A stretch of 64,000 nt of DNA from Kitasatospora sp. MMS16-BH015. Lineage in GTDB: Bacteria > Actinomycetota > Actinomycetes > Streptomycetales > Streptomycetaceae. A program made the translations under genes and the position numbers. Below the pieces are notes generated by a model. That model saw only the letters and a program-made list of their open reading frames with translations, did not search any database and was not told the origin of the DNA. Shown one piece after another: positions 26,334 to 37,513 of the stretch (the stretch's first letter is position 1; the number at the start of each line of letters is the position of its first letter). The stretch lies in the NCBI RefSeq assembly GCF_002943525.1, contig NZ_CP025394.1, positions 868,001-932,000 of the forward strand, written 5' to 3'.

Positions 26334-27870
26334 GTCGCGCCACCTTCCCGCTGGCCAGCAGCGGCAGCTCGGCCACCCGCAGGAAGCGGGCGGGGATCAT
26401 GTACTCGGGCAGCTCGGCCGCGCAGGCGGCCCGCAGCGCGGCGGCGTCCGGGCCGGCCGCGGCCGGATCGAGCACCAGGTAGCCGTGCAGCGTGGTCGAC
26501 CCGGCCCGGCTGCGGCCCACCACGGCCGCCCGCCGCACCCCGGGCAGCCGGCTCAGCACGGCCTCCACCTCCCCGGGCTCCACCCGGTAGCCCCGCACCT
26601 TCAGCTGGTCGTCGCCGCGCCCGAGGAAGTGCAGCAGACCGTCGGCCAGCCGCACCCGGTCGCCGGTGGCGTACACCCGCCGCACCACCCCGTCCCAGCC
26701 CGCCACCTCGCGGAACCGCTCCGCCGTCAGCCGCTCGTCCCCCAGGTAGCCGAGCGCCAAGCACCGCCCCGCGACCAGCAGTTCGGCCTCCTCGCCCTCG
26801 GCGAACGGCCGCACCAGCCCGCCGTCCTCACGCAGCAGCTCCGCGCCGACGGCCGGGCCGCCGAGCGCGGGGTGTGCCGGCCAGCCGGCCGGGTCGCCGC
26901 TCAGCCGGTGCTCGGTCACCAGGTGGGTCTCGCTCGGGCCGTAGTGGTTGACCAACTCCGCGTCCAGCGTGGCGAACAGCGCCCGCACCTCGGCGTTGAC
27001 CACCAGCCGCTCGCCGGCCACCACCACCTCGCGCAGGGCGGGCAGCCGCCGGCCGGTGGCGGCGCAGGCCACGGCCAGCGCGTGCAGGCCGGTGACCGGC
27101 AGGAAGCTGCGCACCACCCCGTGCCGGTGCAGCAGCTCGGCCAGCAGGAAGGGGTCGCGCCGCTGCTCCTCGTCGGCCACCACCAGGGCCGCCCCGGCCA
27201 CCCAGGTGGCCACCAACTCCTGGTAGCCCACGTCGAATCCGACCGAGGCGGCATGGCTGGTCCGGGGCAGCTCGGCGCTGCGCCAGCCCGCGCAGTGCCA
27301 CTCGGCGAGATCGGCCAGCACCACCGTGGGCACCGCCACGCACTTGGGGTCACCGGTCGAGCCGGAGGTGGTCACCACGTACCCGAGCGGTCCCTCCTCG
27401 GTCAACTGCGCACCACGCAGCAGCACTTCGCCGATCTCGACCTCCGGCACGCCGTACCCGCCCGGCGCCACCCCCGGCCCGCGCAGCACCAGCGCCGTGC
27501 CGGAGAGCTCCACCACCCGGGCCGCCCTGGCCGCCGGCTGGGCCGGATCCAGCGAGTTGACGGCCGCCCCGGCCCGCCAGATGCCCAGCACGGCCGCACA
27601 GCGCCACCACCCGCGCGGCGCCAGCAGCCCGACCGCCTGCCCCGGCCGGACCCCGCGCGCGGCCAGCCCGGCCGCGATCTCCCCGGAGAGCCGGTCGAGT
27701 TGCCAGTAGCTGTACGCCGCCTCCCCCTCCACCACCGCGACCCGCGCGGGGTGGGCCGCACAGGTGGCCACCAGCACGTCCACCAACGACCAGGCCGGCC
27801 GCACCTCCACGCTCCCCGTAGCCACGGCCACCACCGCCCCTTCCGCGCTCACCGCGCTCCCGGCACTCAC
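26299..27870 (-). CDS. Free-standing adenylation domain, proline-type code
   Basis: A 523-residue stand-alone A domain with SYWQLDRLSGEIA, TTSGSTGDPK, NHYGPSETH, YATGDRVR, a GRGDDQLKVRGYRVEPGEVE A8 motif, and SGKVARREL carrying the catalytic Lys. No carrier domain follows. Specificity positions read by alignment from memory give D-V-Q-F-V-A-H-L-V-K, very close to the proline code, so proline or a ring homologue is the best guess. It must hand its aminoacyl-AMP to a carrier in trans or to a non-carrier acceptor. GTG 27870 overlaps the asparagine synthetase stop (GTGA). Confidence 0.88.
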   Translation of the reverse strand: MSAGSAVSAEGAVVAVATGSVEVRPAWSLVDVLVATCAAHPARVAVVEGEAAYSYWQLDRLSGEIAAGLAARGVRPGQAVGLLAPRGWWRCAAVLGIWRAGAAVNSLDPAQPAARAARVVELSGTALVLRGPGVAPGGYGVPEVEIGEVLLRGAQLTEEGPLGYVVTTSGSTGDPKCVAVPTVVLADLAEWHCAGWRSAELPRTSHAASVGFDVGYQELVATWVAGAALVVADEEQRRDPFLLAELLHRHGVVRSFLPVTGLHALAVACAATGRRLPALREVVVAGERLVVNAEVRALFATLDAELVNHYGPSETHLVTEHRLSGDPAGWPAHPALGGPAVGAELLREDGGLVRPFAEGEEAELLVAGRCLALGYLGDERLTAERFREVAGWDGVVRRVYATGDRVRLADGLLHFLGRGDDQLKVRGYRVEPGEVEAVLSRLPGVRRAAVVGRSRAGSTTLHGYLVLDPAAAGPDAAALRAACAAELPEYMIPARFLRVAELPLLASGKVARRELDGTGTPIR

Positions 27871-29699
27871 AGCGCCACCGTCACGCCCGAGGAGAGCCAG
27901 TGGTGCAGCTGGATCGCCGCCTCCACGCTCATCCGGGTCACCCCGGCCCGCAGCCCGAACGTCGGGTCCTCCAGCGCGGCTTCGACCCGCCCCGCGTCCA
28001 GCAGCTCGTTCACCGGTGCGTCCTTCTCGGCCCGGATCGCCCGCAACTGCTCGCGCAGCGCGACCCGGTAGGCCGGGTCCTGCACGGTCGGGTACGGCGA
28101 CTTCTTCCGTTCGAGCACCGCCGTCGGCAGCAAGTCCCGTACGGCGGCCCGCAGCAGGCTCTTCTCCCGCCCGTCCGCGACCTTCATCGCCCAGGGCACG
28201 TTGTAGACGTACTCGGCGAGCTCGTGGTCGCAGAACGGCACCCGGCCCTCCACCGAGGCGGCCATCCCGAGCCGGTCCTTGCGGTCGAGCACCACGCGCA
28301 GGTAGCGGGTCATGTTGAGGTAGGTGAGCTCGCGCATCCGCCGCTCCGCCGGGCCCTCCTCCCCGGTCAGCGGCACCTCGGCCAACGCCTCGCGGTAGCG
28401 GGCCCGTTCGTGGCCGGGGAAGTCCAGCGCGGCGTACAGCCTGCGGTCGAGCAGCCCGGAGAGGAACTCCATCCGGTGCGAGGCGCCGAGCCAGGGGAAG
28501 GTCTCGGCCCGCACGTAGAACGGGTCGTGGAACCAGACGTAGCCGCCGAAGAGTTCGTCGGAGCCGTCGCCGGTGAGGGTGACGGTGGAGTGCCGGCGCA
28601 CCTCCTGGGAGAGCCGGTACAGCGAGACGTACATGTCCAGGCCGGCCGCCGGTCGGTCCATCGCGCGGACCACCTCGGCCTGCGCCTCCGGGTCGGTGAG
28701 CTGGGCCTGGTCGACCAGCAACTCCCGGTGCTCGCTGCCCAGATGGGCCGCCATCCGGGCCACGTACGGGGCGTCGGCCGAGTCGTGCACCTCGTCGGGG
28801 CGGAAGTGGTCGAGGTGGTAGGCGAACTCCATCGAGAAGGTGCGCAGCGGCCCGCCGACCACCTGCCGGGCCAGCGCGCAGACGGCCGAGGAGTCCAGGC
28901 CGCCGGAGAGCATCGAGGAGATCGGCACGTCGGCGGCCACCTGCCGGTCGACGATGTCCTCGAGCAGCGCGCGGACCCGGCGCTCGGTGGTGGGCAGGTC
29001 GTCGGTGTGCCGGGCCGGGGTGAACTGCCAGTACCGGGCGCGGTGCAGGCCGCCCCGGCCGTAGCGGACCAGCTCGCCGGGCACCACCTCGCGCATGCCG
29101 CGGAAGACGGCGGCGCCGGGGGTGGGGGTGAAGGAGAGCGCCTCGAGCAAACCGGCGCCGTCCACCACGGGGGCGATCAGCCCGGTGGTGAACAGCGCCT
29201 TGGGCTCGGAGCCGAAGGCCAGGCCGTCCGGGGTCTCGGCGTAGTACAGCGGGTAGATGCCGAACCGGTCGCGGACCAGCAGCAGTTCTTCGCGCCGCAC
29301 GTCCCAGACCGCGAAGGCGAACATCCCGCGCAGCCGCTCGGCGCAGCCCGCGCCCCACTCCTGGTAGGCCCGCAGCACCACCTCGGTGTCACTGCGATCG
29401 CGGAACTCGTGGCCCCGGCGCCGCAGTTCCTCGCGCAGCTCGACGAAGTTGAAGACCTCGCCGGTGTAGCCGAGCACCACCGTCTCGCGGCCCTCGGCGT
29501 CGGTGGCCACGGCCGGCTGGTGGCCACCCTCCAGGTCGACCACCGCCAGCCGGCGCGGGACGAACCGGGCCCGGGGCGAGCTCCACTCGCCCACCGCATC
29601 GGGCCCGCGCAGGGCGAGCGCCCCGCGCATCGCGGCGCCGAGCTCCGGGCGTTGGGCGAGGTCCGTGGTGAAGGAGACCAGACCGACGATGCCGCACAT
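27867..29699 (-). CDS. asnB: Asparagine synthetase, glutamine-hydrolysing type
   Basis: This 610-residue AsnB-type enzyme begins MCGIVG, with Cys2 as the glutaminase nucleophile. The N-terminal amidotransferase domain covers about 1-215, and the synthetase domain has the pyrophosphatase loop SGGLDSS near 260 and TGDGSDELFGGY near 380. It activates a carboxylate as an acyl-AMP and amidates it with ammonia from glutamine. Its coupling to A- and C-domain genes suggests it makes an amide in a natural product or supplies asparagine to it, rather than serving housekeeping needs. The ATG follows GGGAG by nine bases. A palindrome and a candidate promoter lie just upstream. Confidence 0.92.
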   Translation of the reverse strand: MCGIVGLVSFTTDLAQRPELGAAMRGALALRGPDAVGEWSSPRARFVPRRLAVVDLEGGHQPAVATDAEGRETVVLGYTGEVFNFVELREELRRRGHEFRDRSDTEVVLRAYQEWGAGCAERLRGMFAFAVWDVRREELLLVRDRFGIYPLYYAETPDGLAFGSEPKALFTTGLIAPVVDGAGLLEALSFTPTPGAAVFRGMREVVPGELVRYGRGGLHRARYWQFTPARHTDDLPTTERRVRALLEDIVDRQVAADVPISSMLSGGLDSSAVCALARQVVGGPLRTFSMEFAYHLDHFRPDEVHDSADAPYVARMAAHLGSEHRELLVDQAQLTDPEAQAEVVRAMDRPAAGLDMYVSLYRLSQEVRRHSTVTLTGDGSDELFGGYVWFHDPFYVRAETFPWLGASHRMEFLSGLLDRRLYAALDFPGHERARYREALAEVPLTGEEGPAERRMRELTYLNMTRYLRVVLDRKDRLGMAASVEGRVPFCDHELAEYVYNVPWAMKVADGREKSLLRAAVRDLLPTAVLERKKSPYPTVQDPAYRVALREQLRAIRAEKDAPVNELLDAGRVEAALEDPTFGLRAGVTRMSVEAAIQLHHWLSSGVTVAL

Positions 29700-29719
29700 G
29701 GCGCGAGCTCCCTACCGCC

Positions 29720-29734
29720 GTGACGCAACGTCAC
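29720..29734. promoter_or_regulatory. Palindrome upstream of the asparagine synthetase operon
   Basis: GTGACG-CAA-CGTCAC lies about 20 bases before the asparagine synthetase ATG, between it and a candidate promoter. Its symmetry and position suit a repressor operator or a hairpin in the leader. Confidence 0.4.
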
Positions 29735-29765
29735 GAACCTTGACCGGCCGGTTGATCGGTGACCG

Positions 29766-29794
29766 ATTGAACAATTCACCCGCAACCCCGTCAA
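29766..29794 (-). promoter_or_regulatory. Candidate promoter for the AsnB-A-C operon
   Basis: On the minus strand TTGACG (29794-29789) and TTCAAT (29771-29766) are 17 bases apart, in the 118-base gap before the asparagine synthetase. The gap is clearly more AT-rich than its surroundings. Confidence 0.35.
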
Positions 29795-29817
29795 GGCATG
29801 CCGAAGGCCACCGGGCG

Positions 29818-31053
29818 TCAACAACCTGCCATCGCGGCCGGGCCGGCCGGGCGCGGATGGAGCAGGCCGATGGTGACGGCCGCGACGGCGGAGACGGTGC
29901 CGCCTAGGGCGAGGGCAGCGCGCGGCCCGGCGTCCTGGGCGATCCAGCCGATGACGGGGGCGACCAGCGGGGTGGTGCCCAGGGTGGCGAGCAGGTAGAG
30001 GCTGGTGACCCGTCCACGCATGCCCTCGCCGGCCTCCAGCTGGAGGCGGGCTTTGGCGGCGGTGAGGAACACGAGCATGGCGGTGCCCGTCGGCACCAGC
30101 AGCACGAGGAACCCGATGCACCCGGGCATCAGGGCGCACCCGGCCTCCAGCGTCCCGAAGGCCAGCGCGGCGGCGGCCAACTGCCGCCCGCCGGTGCGGG
30201 GGTGGCGGATGGCCAGGAGGGAGCCGATCACCGAACCGGCGGCCAGGGCGGTGTTGCCGAGCCCGAACACGGCGGCCGGGGCCCGGTAGACCTGGGTGAT
30301 CATCAGCGCGGTGGTGATCTGGAAATTCATGCCGAACGCGGCGACGACCGCGACCAGTACCAGGGTGAGCATGATCGGGCGGTGGCCCCGGACGTACGCC
30401 AGGCCTTCCCGTACCTGCCGCTTCGCGCGGGCCACCGCCGGCGCCGGACGGACGGCCCCGGGGTCCGCGCGCAGCAGGCAGGCGATGACGACCAGGTAGG
30501 AGAGGGCATTGGCGAGGAAGGCGGGGCCGGGACCGAACGCGAGGATGAGCGGACCTGCCAAGGCCGGACCGGCCATCCGGGCCAGGTTGAGGACCGCGCT
30601 GTTGACGGCGAGGGCGCTGACCAGCTGCCCGGGGGCGACGGACTCCGCGAGGTACGCCTGCAGGGCCGGCTTGTCGACCGTCATGGTCAGCCCGAGGGCC
30701 AGGGCCAGCCCGTAGACCGCGTCCAGCCGGGCCGTGCCGGTCGCGACGAGCAGAGCGGGGATGAGGGCGAGGGCGGCCATCACCGCCTGGGAGAGCAGCA
30801 GGATGCGCCGGGTGCAGTACCGGTCGACCAGGACTCCGCCGTAGGGCCCGAGCAGCAGCAGCGGCAGGAACTGCAGCGCGGTGATGATGCCCAGGACGGT
30901 GCCGCTGCCGTGCGACAGGTGGAGAGCCAGCCAGTCCTGGGCCACCTTCTGCATCCAAGTCCCGGTGTTGGAGACCGTCTGCCCCAGGGCGAAGAGCCGG
31001 AACCTCGGGCTGCTCGGCGGCCGCCTACGACTCGGCGGACGTGGGATGCGCAC
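29818..31053 (-). CDS. MFS exporter
   Basis: This 411-residue protein is an MFS_3/EntS-like permease with about 12 hydrophobic stretches. The N-terminal signature FALGQTVSNTGTWMQKVAQDWL and the DRYCTRR loop are typical of the group. GTG 31053 sits seven bases after GAGGAG and inside the ATP-grasp gene (29-base overlap), so the two are co-expressed. It probably exports the product of this second biosynthetic set or confers resistance to it. It is only distantly similar to the exporter at 9151-10455. Confidence 0.87.
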   Translation of the reverse strand: MRIPRPPSRRRPPSSPRFRLFALGQTVSNTGTWMQKVAQDWLALHLSHGSGTVLGIITALQFLPLLLLGPYGGVLVDRYCTRRILLLSQAVMAALALIPALLVATGTARLDAVYGLALALGLTMTVDKPALQAYLAESVAPGQLVSALAVNSAVLNLARMAGPALAGPLILAFGPGPAFLANALSYLVVIACLLRADPGAVRPAPAVARAKRQVREGLAYVRGHRPIMLTLVLVAVVAAFGMNFQITTALMITQVYRAPAAVFGLGNTALAAGSVIGSLLAIRHPRTGGRQLAAAALAFGTLEAGCALMPGCIGFLVLLVPTGTAMLVFLTAAKARLQLEAGEGMRGRVTSLYLLATLGTTPLVAPVIGWIAQDAGPRAALALGGTVSAVAAVTIGLLHPRPAGPAAMAGC

Positions 31054-32029
31054 GGACTGGCTCCTCGGGTCGCCGACTGGCCGGCAGCGGGCCCCCGGTG
31101 CTCCTCAGGCGGGCCCGGAAGGCGGCCACCAGCGCGGCGGGCACCCCCGCCAGCTCGGGCCGGCAGCTGACGTTGGCGTTGACCTCGCAGACCACGAACC
31201 CGCCACCGGGGGCGAACAACAGGTCGACCCCCGCGACGGCGAGCCCCATCGCGGCGGCGGCCCGGACGGCGAGCTCCTCCCCCTCGGGGTAGCGGCCCGG
31301 ACAGGGCGCAAGAGTGCCTCCCAGTGCCAGATTGGAGCGGAACTCCCCCTCGGCGGCGGTCCGTACGCCCGCTGCGGCGGCGTGGCCGTCGACCACCACC
31401 ACCCGCAGGTCCCGGCCGTGCGAGTGCCCGATGTACTCCTGGAGCAGGGAGGCGGTGTCCTCACCGAACCGGCCGTGCAGGGCCCGCAGCGCCGCCGGAT
31501 CGGGTGCCAGGAACACCTGCTCGCCACGGTGGCCCCGCACCGCCTTCACCACGCACGGCGTCCCCAGGCTCGCAGCAGTCACCTCGTGGAGGGGAGTCCC
31601 CCCGCCCATCCGGCTCTCGGGCACCGCGAGCCCGGCCGCAACGAGCCGCTGCAGTTGCCAGAACTTGTCCTGGCAGGCCAGCACCGCGTCCGCCGGATTC
31701 AGCACCAGGCTGCCCATCGACTCCAAGTGCCGCAGCAGCGCGATCTCCCGGCCCGCACCCGCTCCGGGAGTCCGCACCCGCCCGTAGACCACCTGTGGCG
31801 CCGTCACCTCTCCGCCGTCCGAGCCGTGCAGCGAAAGCCCGCCGCGCCCGGCCCCCATCACCAGCTCCGCGCTGCGCACCACCGCGAACCGATCGCCGAA
31901 CTCCCCGGCCAGCGCGGCCGTGATCCGCCGGGTGAACGGCCCCGACAGACCTGCCCCCAGCAGCAGCCACAGATCGGCCTCGCGCCTCGTCGGCACCGGA
32001 CAGTCCTCACCACTGTCGGCCACGGACAC
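31025..32029 (-). CDS. ATP-grasp ligase, RimK-like
   Basis: The 334-residue protein has the ATP-grasp layout of the RimK/LysX type: a preceding N-terminal domain, LACQDKFWQLQRL with the substrate-domain Lys near 120, a PCVVKAVRGHRGEQVFL ATP-binding segment near 157, the linker LLQEYI near 193, and the metal-binding GVDLLF...FVVCEVNAN end near 270-285. Such enzymes form amide bonds through an acyl phosphate. Here it may attach an amino acid to a peptide, independently of the C domain. It appears to be the first gene of its operon. The substrate cannot be read from sequence. Confidence 0.82.
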   Translation of the reverse strand: MSVADSGEDCPVPTRREADLWLLLGAGLSGPFTRRITAALAGEFGDRFAVVRSAELVMGAGRGGLSLHGSDGGEVTAPQVVYGRVRTPGAGAGREIALLRHLESMGSLVLNPADAVLACQDKFWQLQRLVAAGLAVPESRMGGGTPLHEVTAASLGTPCVVKAVRGHRGEQVFLAPDPAALRALHGRFGEDTASLLQEYIGHSHGRDLRVVVVDGHAAAAGVRTAAEGEFRSNLALGGTLAPCPGRYPEGEELAVRAAAAMGLAVAGVDLLFAPGGGFVVCEVNANVSCRPELAGVPAALVAAFRARLRSTGGPLPASRRPEEPVRAHPTSAES

Positions 32030-32159
32030 CCCGACTCCTCCAGATCGACCCGGCGGGCGGACACGCCCCCGCCCCGACGATCCCCTGCCGAGCCGGGCTG
32101 CGGTGCGCGAAACGCCGTGGGCATCCCCCGGACGGCTCCCCCGTCAGGAGCCCGGCTGC

Positions 32160-33689
32160 TCAGTAGTAGTGCCGCAGTTGGGGCCAGAGCTGCGACCACG
32201 GCCGCGACGGACCGGCGCAGAGCACCACGGCCGCGTGCTGCTCCTGGTTGGCCACGCCCTGCCCGGTGTCCACTTCGCCCACCGGTCGACAGTCGGTGAA
32301 CTGCCGTTCCACGGCGCCGAATCCGGCCGGGTGCACCAGCAGCACCGGGCCGGCCTGCCGGTCGGCGGGCGGCCCCCAGTCGGCCAGGCTCATGTGGCCC
32401 GAGTACGGCCCGGGCAGCCCGAGCCCCGGCCCGTACCGGGCCAGCGCGCCCGCCTCGCCGTAGTTGGCGGCGAACAGCACTGCGGTGTCCCGCTGTTCGG
32501 GCGGGATCTGCGCCCAGCCCCGGGCCGCCGCCGAGGCCAGCTGCGGCCAGCCGACCTGCTCGGCCGCCTCCGGGTAGATCCAGCCGACCGCCACCAGCGC
32601 CTTCGGCGGCAGCACCGGCAGCGTGATCACCACATTGACCAGCGCGCCCACCAGCAGCCCGGCCGTCACCACCCGGCCGGTGCCGCGCGGCTTGGCGCAG
32701 CCGGCCGCCATGAGCACCAGCAGCAGCGGCACCGCGTAGTACGCCTTGCCGCCGAAGCGGCTCAGCAGCCAGAGCAGCAGCGGGTAGGCGAGCGGGTAGG
32801 CCCGGGCCCAGCTCAGCTCCGGCTCCCGGCGCAGCCTTCGCGCGCCCCGCAGGACGAGCGGGACCACGGCCGGGGAGAGCAGCACGAGCTGTAGCGGGAG
32901 CAGCAGCCAGCGGTTCTGTTCGCCGTCCTTGTCGGTGATGCCGTTCGCCACCGTGAGCTGGGGCCAGCCGTGGGCCGCCTCCCAGAGCAGGTTGGGCAGC
33001 GCGACGAGCACGGCCAGCGCCAGGCCGGCCGGCAGCCACCGGCTGAGCAGTGCGCGCCGGGGCCCGGAGACGAGCACGGCGGCGAGCAGCGCGAGCCCGA
33101 TCAGCAGCACCAGGTCCTTGTTCAGCAGGGCGAGCCCGGTGGCCGCCCCGAGCGGCAGCCACCAGCGGCCGTCCCCGGTGCGCAGCAGCCGCAGGCCGAG
33201 CAGCAGCACGCCGAGCGAGGCCGGCAGATCGGCCGAGCTGGTCAGCAGCAGGTGCCCGGTGGCCAGCACGAAGGCGGAGCCGGCCGTGGCCCAGGCCGCG
33301 AGCAGCTGCCCGCGCCGCTCGCCGCCGAACTCCCTGGCCAGCAGCGCGACCAGCACCACGTCCACGCCCGCGAGCAGCGCGGGCAGCACCCGCAGCGCGA
33401 GCGGGCTGTCGCCGAGGGCCAGCTCCGAGAGCCGCGCCAGCCAGGGCGTCAGCGGCGGCTGGTCCACGTACCCCCAGGCCAGGTGCCGCCCGGCCAGCAG
33501 GAAGTACAGCTCGTCCCGGTGGTACCCGTACCGCCCCGCCAGTGCGAGCAGCAGCACCACCACCCCGGCGGCCACGCCGGCCACCGGCCGCCACCCGAAT
33601 CCCGGCAGCTCAATCGGCCCGGCCCTCGGCGGTATCGGCTCCGGAGCCGCAGCCGCACCGCCCTCCGTGCTCTTCCCCCGTGTGTTCAT
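32160..33689 (-). CDS. Membrane glycosyltransferase, family 39 (PMT/ArnT-like)
   Basis: A 509-residue multi-pass protein. After a cytosolic N-terminus and first helix comes GRYGYHRDELYFLLAGRHLAWGYVDQPPLTP, the first outside loop with the acidic catalytic residues typical of GT39 mannosyl- and ArnT-type transferases. About ten more helices follow, then an outside C-terminal domain of about 130 residues. It moves a sugar from a polyprenyl-phosphate donor to a protein or lipid at the outer face of the membrane. ATG 33689 has only a weak ribosome site. It is separated by 130 bases from the ATP-grasp gene and is probably a chromosomal gene outside the biosynthetic set. Confidence 0.85.
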   Translation of the reverse strand: MNTRGKSTEGGAAAAPEPIPPRAGPIELPGFGWRPVAGVAAGVVVLLLALAGRYGYHRDELYFLLAGRHLAWGYVDQPPLTPWLARLSELALGDSPLALRVLPALLAGVDVVLVALLAREFGGERRGQLLAAWATAGSAFVLATGHLLLTSSADLPASLGVLLLGLRLLRTGDGRWWLPLGAATGLALLNKDLVLLIGLALLAAVLVSGPRRALLSRWLPAGLALAVLVALPNLLWEAAHGWPQLTVANGITDKDGEQNRWLLLPLQLVLLSPAVVPLVLRGARRLRREPELSWARAYPLAYPLLLWLLSRFGGKAYYAVPLLLVLMAAGCAKPRGTGRVVTAGLLVGALVNVVITLPVLPPKALVAVGWIYPEAAEQVGWPQLASAAARGWAQIPPEQRDTAVLFAANYGEAGALARYGPGLGLPGPYSGHMSLADWGPPADRQAGPVLLVHPAGFGAVERQFTDCRPVGEVDTGQGVANQEQHAAVVLCAGPSRPWSQLWPQLRHYY

Positions 33690-33809
33690 CCCGGGAGTCT
33701 CGCACCGCTCCCACCTGCACGGAAGCCCCTCGTTCGGAAACCTCCGGACGCCCGGTACCGCCCCACCGCCCCTCGTGGGAAGCTGACCCCAGCCCAGGAG
33801 GTTAACCAG

Positions 33810-34481
33810 ATGACCACACCAATCGAGCTGACGGTCGACCAGGTGGTCGACCGCCTGGCCGCGCTGGACGGCTCCCTGCCGGCGGCCGACGGCGTCCGGG
33901 TCTTCAACGACATGTACCTCACCGTCACCAGGCTGGTCCGTGACCACCTGCCCGGCGCCTACTTCGCCGACCCGGCCGGGATGGCCCGGCTGGACGCGAT
34001 CTTCGCCGCCCGCTTCCTGGCCGCCGTGGACGCCGTCGCCGCCGGGGCCGACCCGAGCCCCTGCTGGCGCCCGCTGTTCGAGCTGCGCTCGCACCCCGGC
34101 ATCGAGCCCATCCAGTACGCGCTGGCGGGCATGAACGCCCACATCGAGTACGACCTCCCGGCCGCGGTGCTCGCCTACTGCCAGGCCGCCGGCCACACCC
34201 CGACCCAGGTCGAGGCCGACTACCACCGGATCAACGACCTGCTCGCCCAGGTCGAGGCCCAGGTCCGCCGACAACTCGAGCCCACCGCCCTCCGCCCGGC
34301 CGACCCCCTCCTCCACGTGATCGGCGTCTGGTCCGTCGACCGCGCCCGCGAGGCCGCCTGGGCCAGCGTCCTGAGCCTCTGGGAGCTCCGCCGCATCCCC
34401 CCGGCCGCCCGCGCCGTCCAGACCGCCCTCGCCCAGTCGGTCGGCATGGTCAGCCGCGCCCTCCTCACCCCGCTGGGCTGA
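33810..34481 (+). CDS. DUF5995-family protein
   Basis: A 223-residue all-helical soluble protein of an actinobacterial family of unknown function. Conserved-looking segments are GVRVFNDMYLTVTRLV near 28, a Phe/Arg-rich helix FAARFLAAVD, and AGMNAHIEYDLPAAV near 108, whose His/Asp/Glu set could bind metal. The start is firm: AGGAGG lies eight bases before ATG 33810. It diverges from the glycosyltransferase gene and ends at a very strong hairpin. Function unknown. Confidence 0.8.
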   Translation: MTTPIELTVDQVVDRLAALDGSLPAADGVRVFNDMYLTVTRLVRDHLPGAYFADPAGMARLDAIFAARFLAAVDAVAAGADPSPCWRPLFELRSHPGIEPIQYALAGMNAHIEYDLPAAVLAYCQAAGHTPTQVEADYHRINDLLAQVEAQVRRQLEPTALRPADPLLHVIGVWSVDRAREAAWASVLSLWELRRIPPAARAVQTALAQSVGMVSRALLTPLG

Positions 34482-34499
34482 CCCCGCCGGCCCGGGACG

Positions 34500-34541
34500 C
34501 CGAACGGCCCGGCCGGGGAGTTCCCCGGCCGGGCCGTTCGG
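34500..34541. terminator. Perfect 20-bp hairpin between convergent genes
   Basis: Two 20-base arms (34500-34519 and 34522-34541) are exact reverse complements with a 2-base loop, almost all GC. It lies between the convergent DUF5995 and GuaB1 genes and should terminate both. Confidence 0.8.
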
Positions 34542-34555
34542 TACGAGCAGAGGCG

Positions 34556-36663
<2,108 letters not shown>

Positions 36664-36897
36664 GTGGACTGCGCCCAGCTCCGCCGCTGCCCAGAGGTCC
36701 AGCCCGGCTTCTCTCCCGACCGCCGAGCCCGGCAGCTGATGGACCCTGCGAGCCTCGGAAGGCAGCTCTCCATCGCGGGCATCCCCACTCTCGACGGCCG
36801 AACCGCGACTCTGCAGCAGTTGGCCCTTCAGGCGCCACCATCCGGCGTCGCTGAAATGCTCGGCTACCACACCGTCCACACCGGGGTCGTCGGCTGA
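36664..36897 (+). pseudogene. Remnant of an integrase-like gene, 3' end
   Basis: The reading frame ends in SLGRQLSIAGIPTLDGRTATLQQLALQAPPSGVAEMLGYHT in pieces that match the common actinomycete pattern (LGI...AR..AL..LA...PA.VLA..LGIH) of site-specific recombinase or phage-type integrase C-termini. Nothing coherent lies upstream, so only a fragment of about 60 residues survives. It suggests an old mobile-element scar between guaB1 and the accessory region. Assignment rests on recalled resemblance. The 200 bases after it hold nothing recognisable. Confidence 0.35.
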
Positions 36898-37112
36898 CAA
36901 GCCCGTGGAACCTGGAAGAAGTACGCTCGCGGCGACCAAACTCGCTGAAATTGACGACCCTCTCAATGAGTAAGACTTCGACGACTCTAAACGCTGAGTC
37001 AGTCCGAATCGACGGCCCCTATCACCTATTCGGACGATAGACGATCTCGACTCCTGGCCGATGACCATACGTTGGCCATGCGGGGCGATCCAGCACGGAT
37101 AACGAGAGCTGA

Positions 37113-37503
37113 GTGTTCAAGCACAAGAAGACACACGATGAAGTGAAACTGCAGGCCAGTGCACAACTGATGACTTGGCACTGGTATTCCCAGGACCAAG
37201 TACTCGCAGCTGCGATGTTCTCTCGGAAATGCGGGGAAATGGAGGCTAACCGGGCCACCCCCACTGACGACGAGAAGCGCCGGGGACTCACCTGGGCTGA
37301 GGCGGAGCAGACGGAACACCGCTCCTACGTCGTGGCCTCGGTCCTCGCCTCGGTTGCCTTAGTGGAGGCGTCGCTCAACGAGCTCTTCGCCTCCGCACCT
37401 CACGAGAACCTGGAGGTCGGAGGGGGCCGCGGAGCCCTCTCAGCGGGTGAGCGGCGATCTCTCACCGACTTGACAGGGATGTTGGACCGGAACGACTTCT
37501 CGA
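37113..37503 (+). pseudogene. Hypothetical protein gene truncated by IS256
   Basis: A frame from GTG 37113 (or ATG 37170, MTWHWYSQDQ) runs into the left end of the IS256 element, giving about 130 native residues. The middle, AEAEQTEHRSYVVASVLASVALVEASLNELFAS, is a plausible amphipathic helix pair; proteins of this type are of unknown function. Base composition is lower in GC than its neighbours. The missing 3' part does not reappear on the other side of the element. Confidence 0.4.
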
Positions 37504-37513
37504 CGAGCAATAG

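Noticed and set aside
24127..28071. A 1314-codon plus-strand open frame across the C, A and AsnB genes
   Set aside because: Ser/Arg/Pro-rich without motifs, and it spans several real genes on the other strand.
32092..32157. Inverted repeat AGCCGGGCT/AGCCCGGCT between the glycosyltransferase and ATP-grasp genes
   Set aside because: The loop of nearly 50 bases makes a functional hairpin unlikely, and short GC repeats arise often by chance here.
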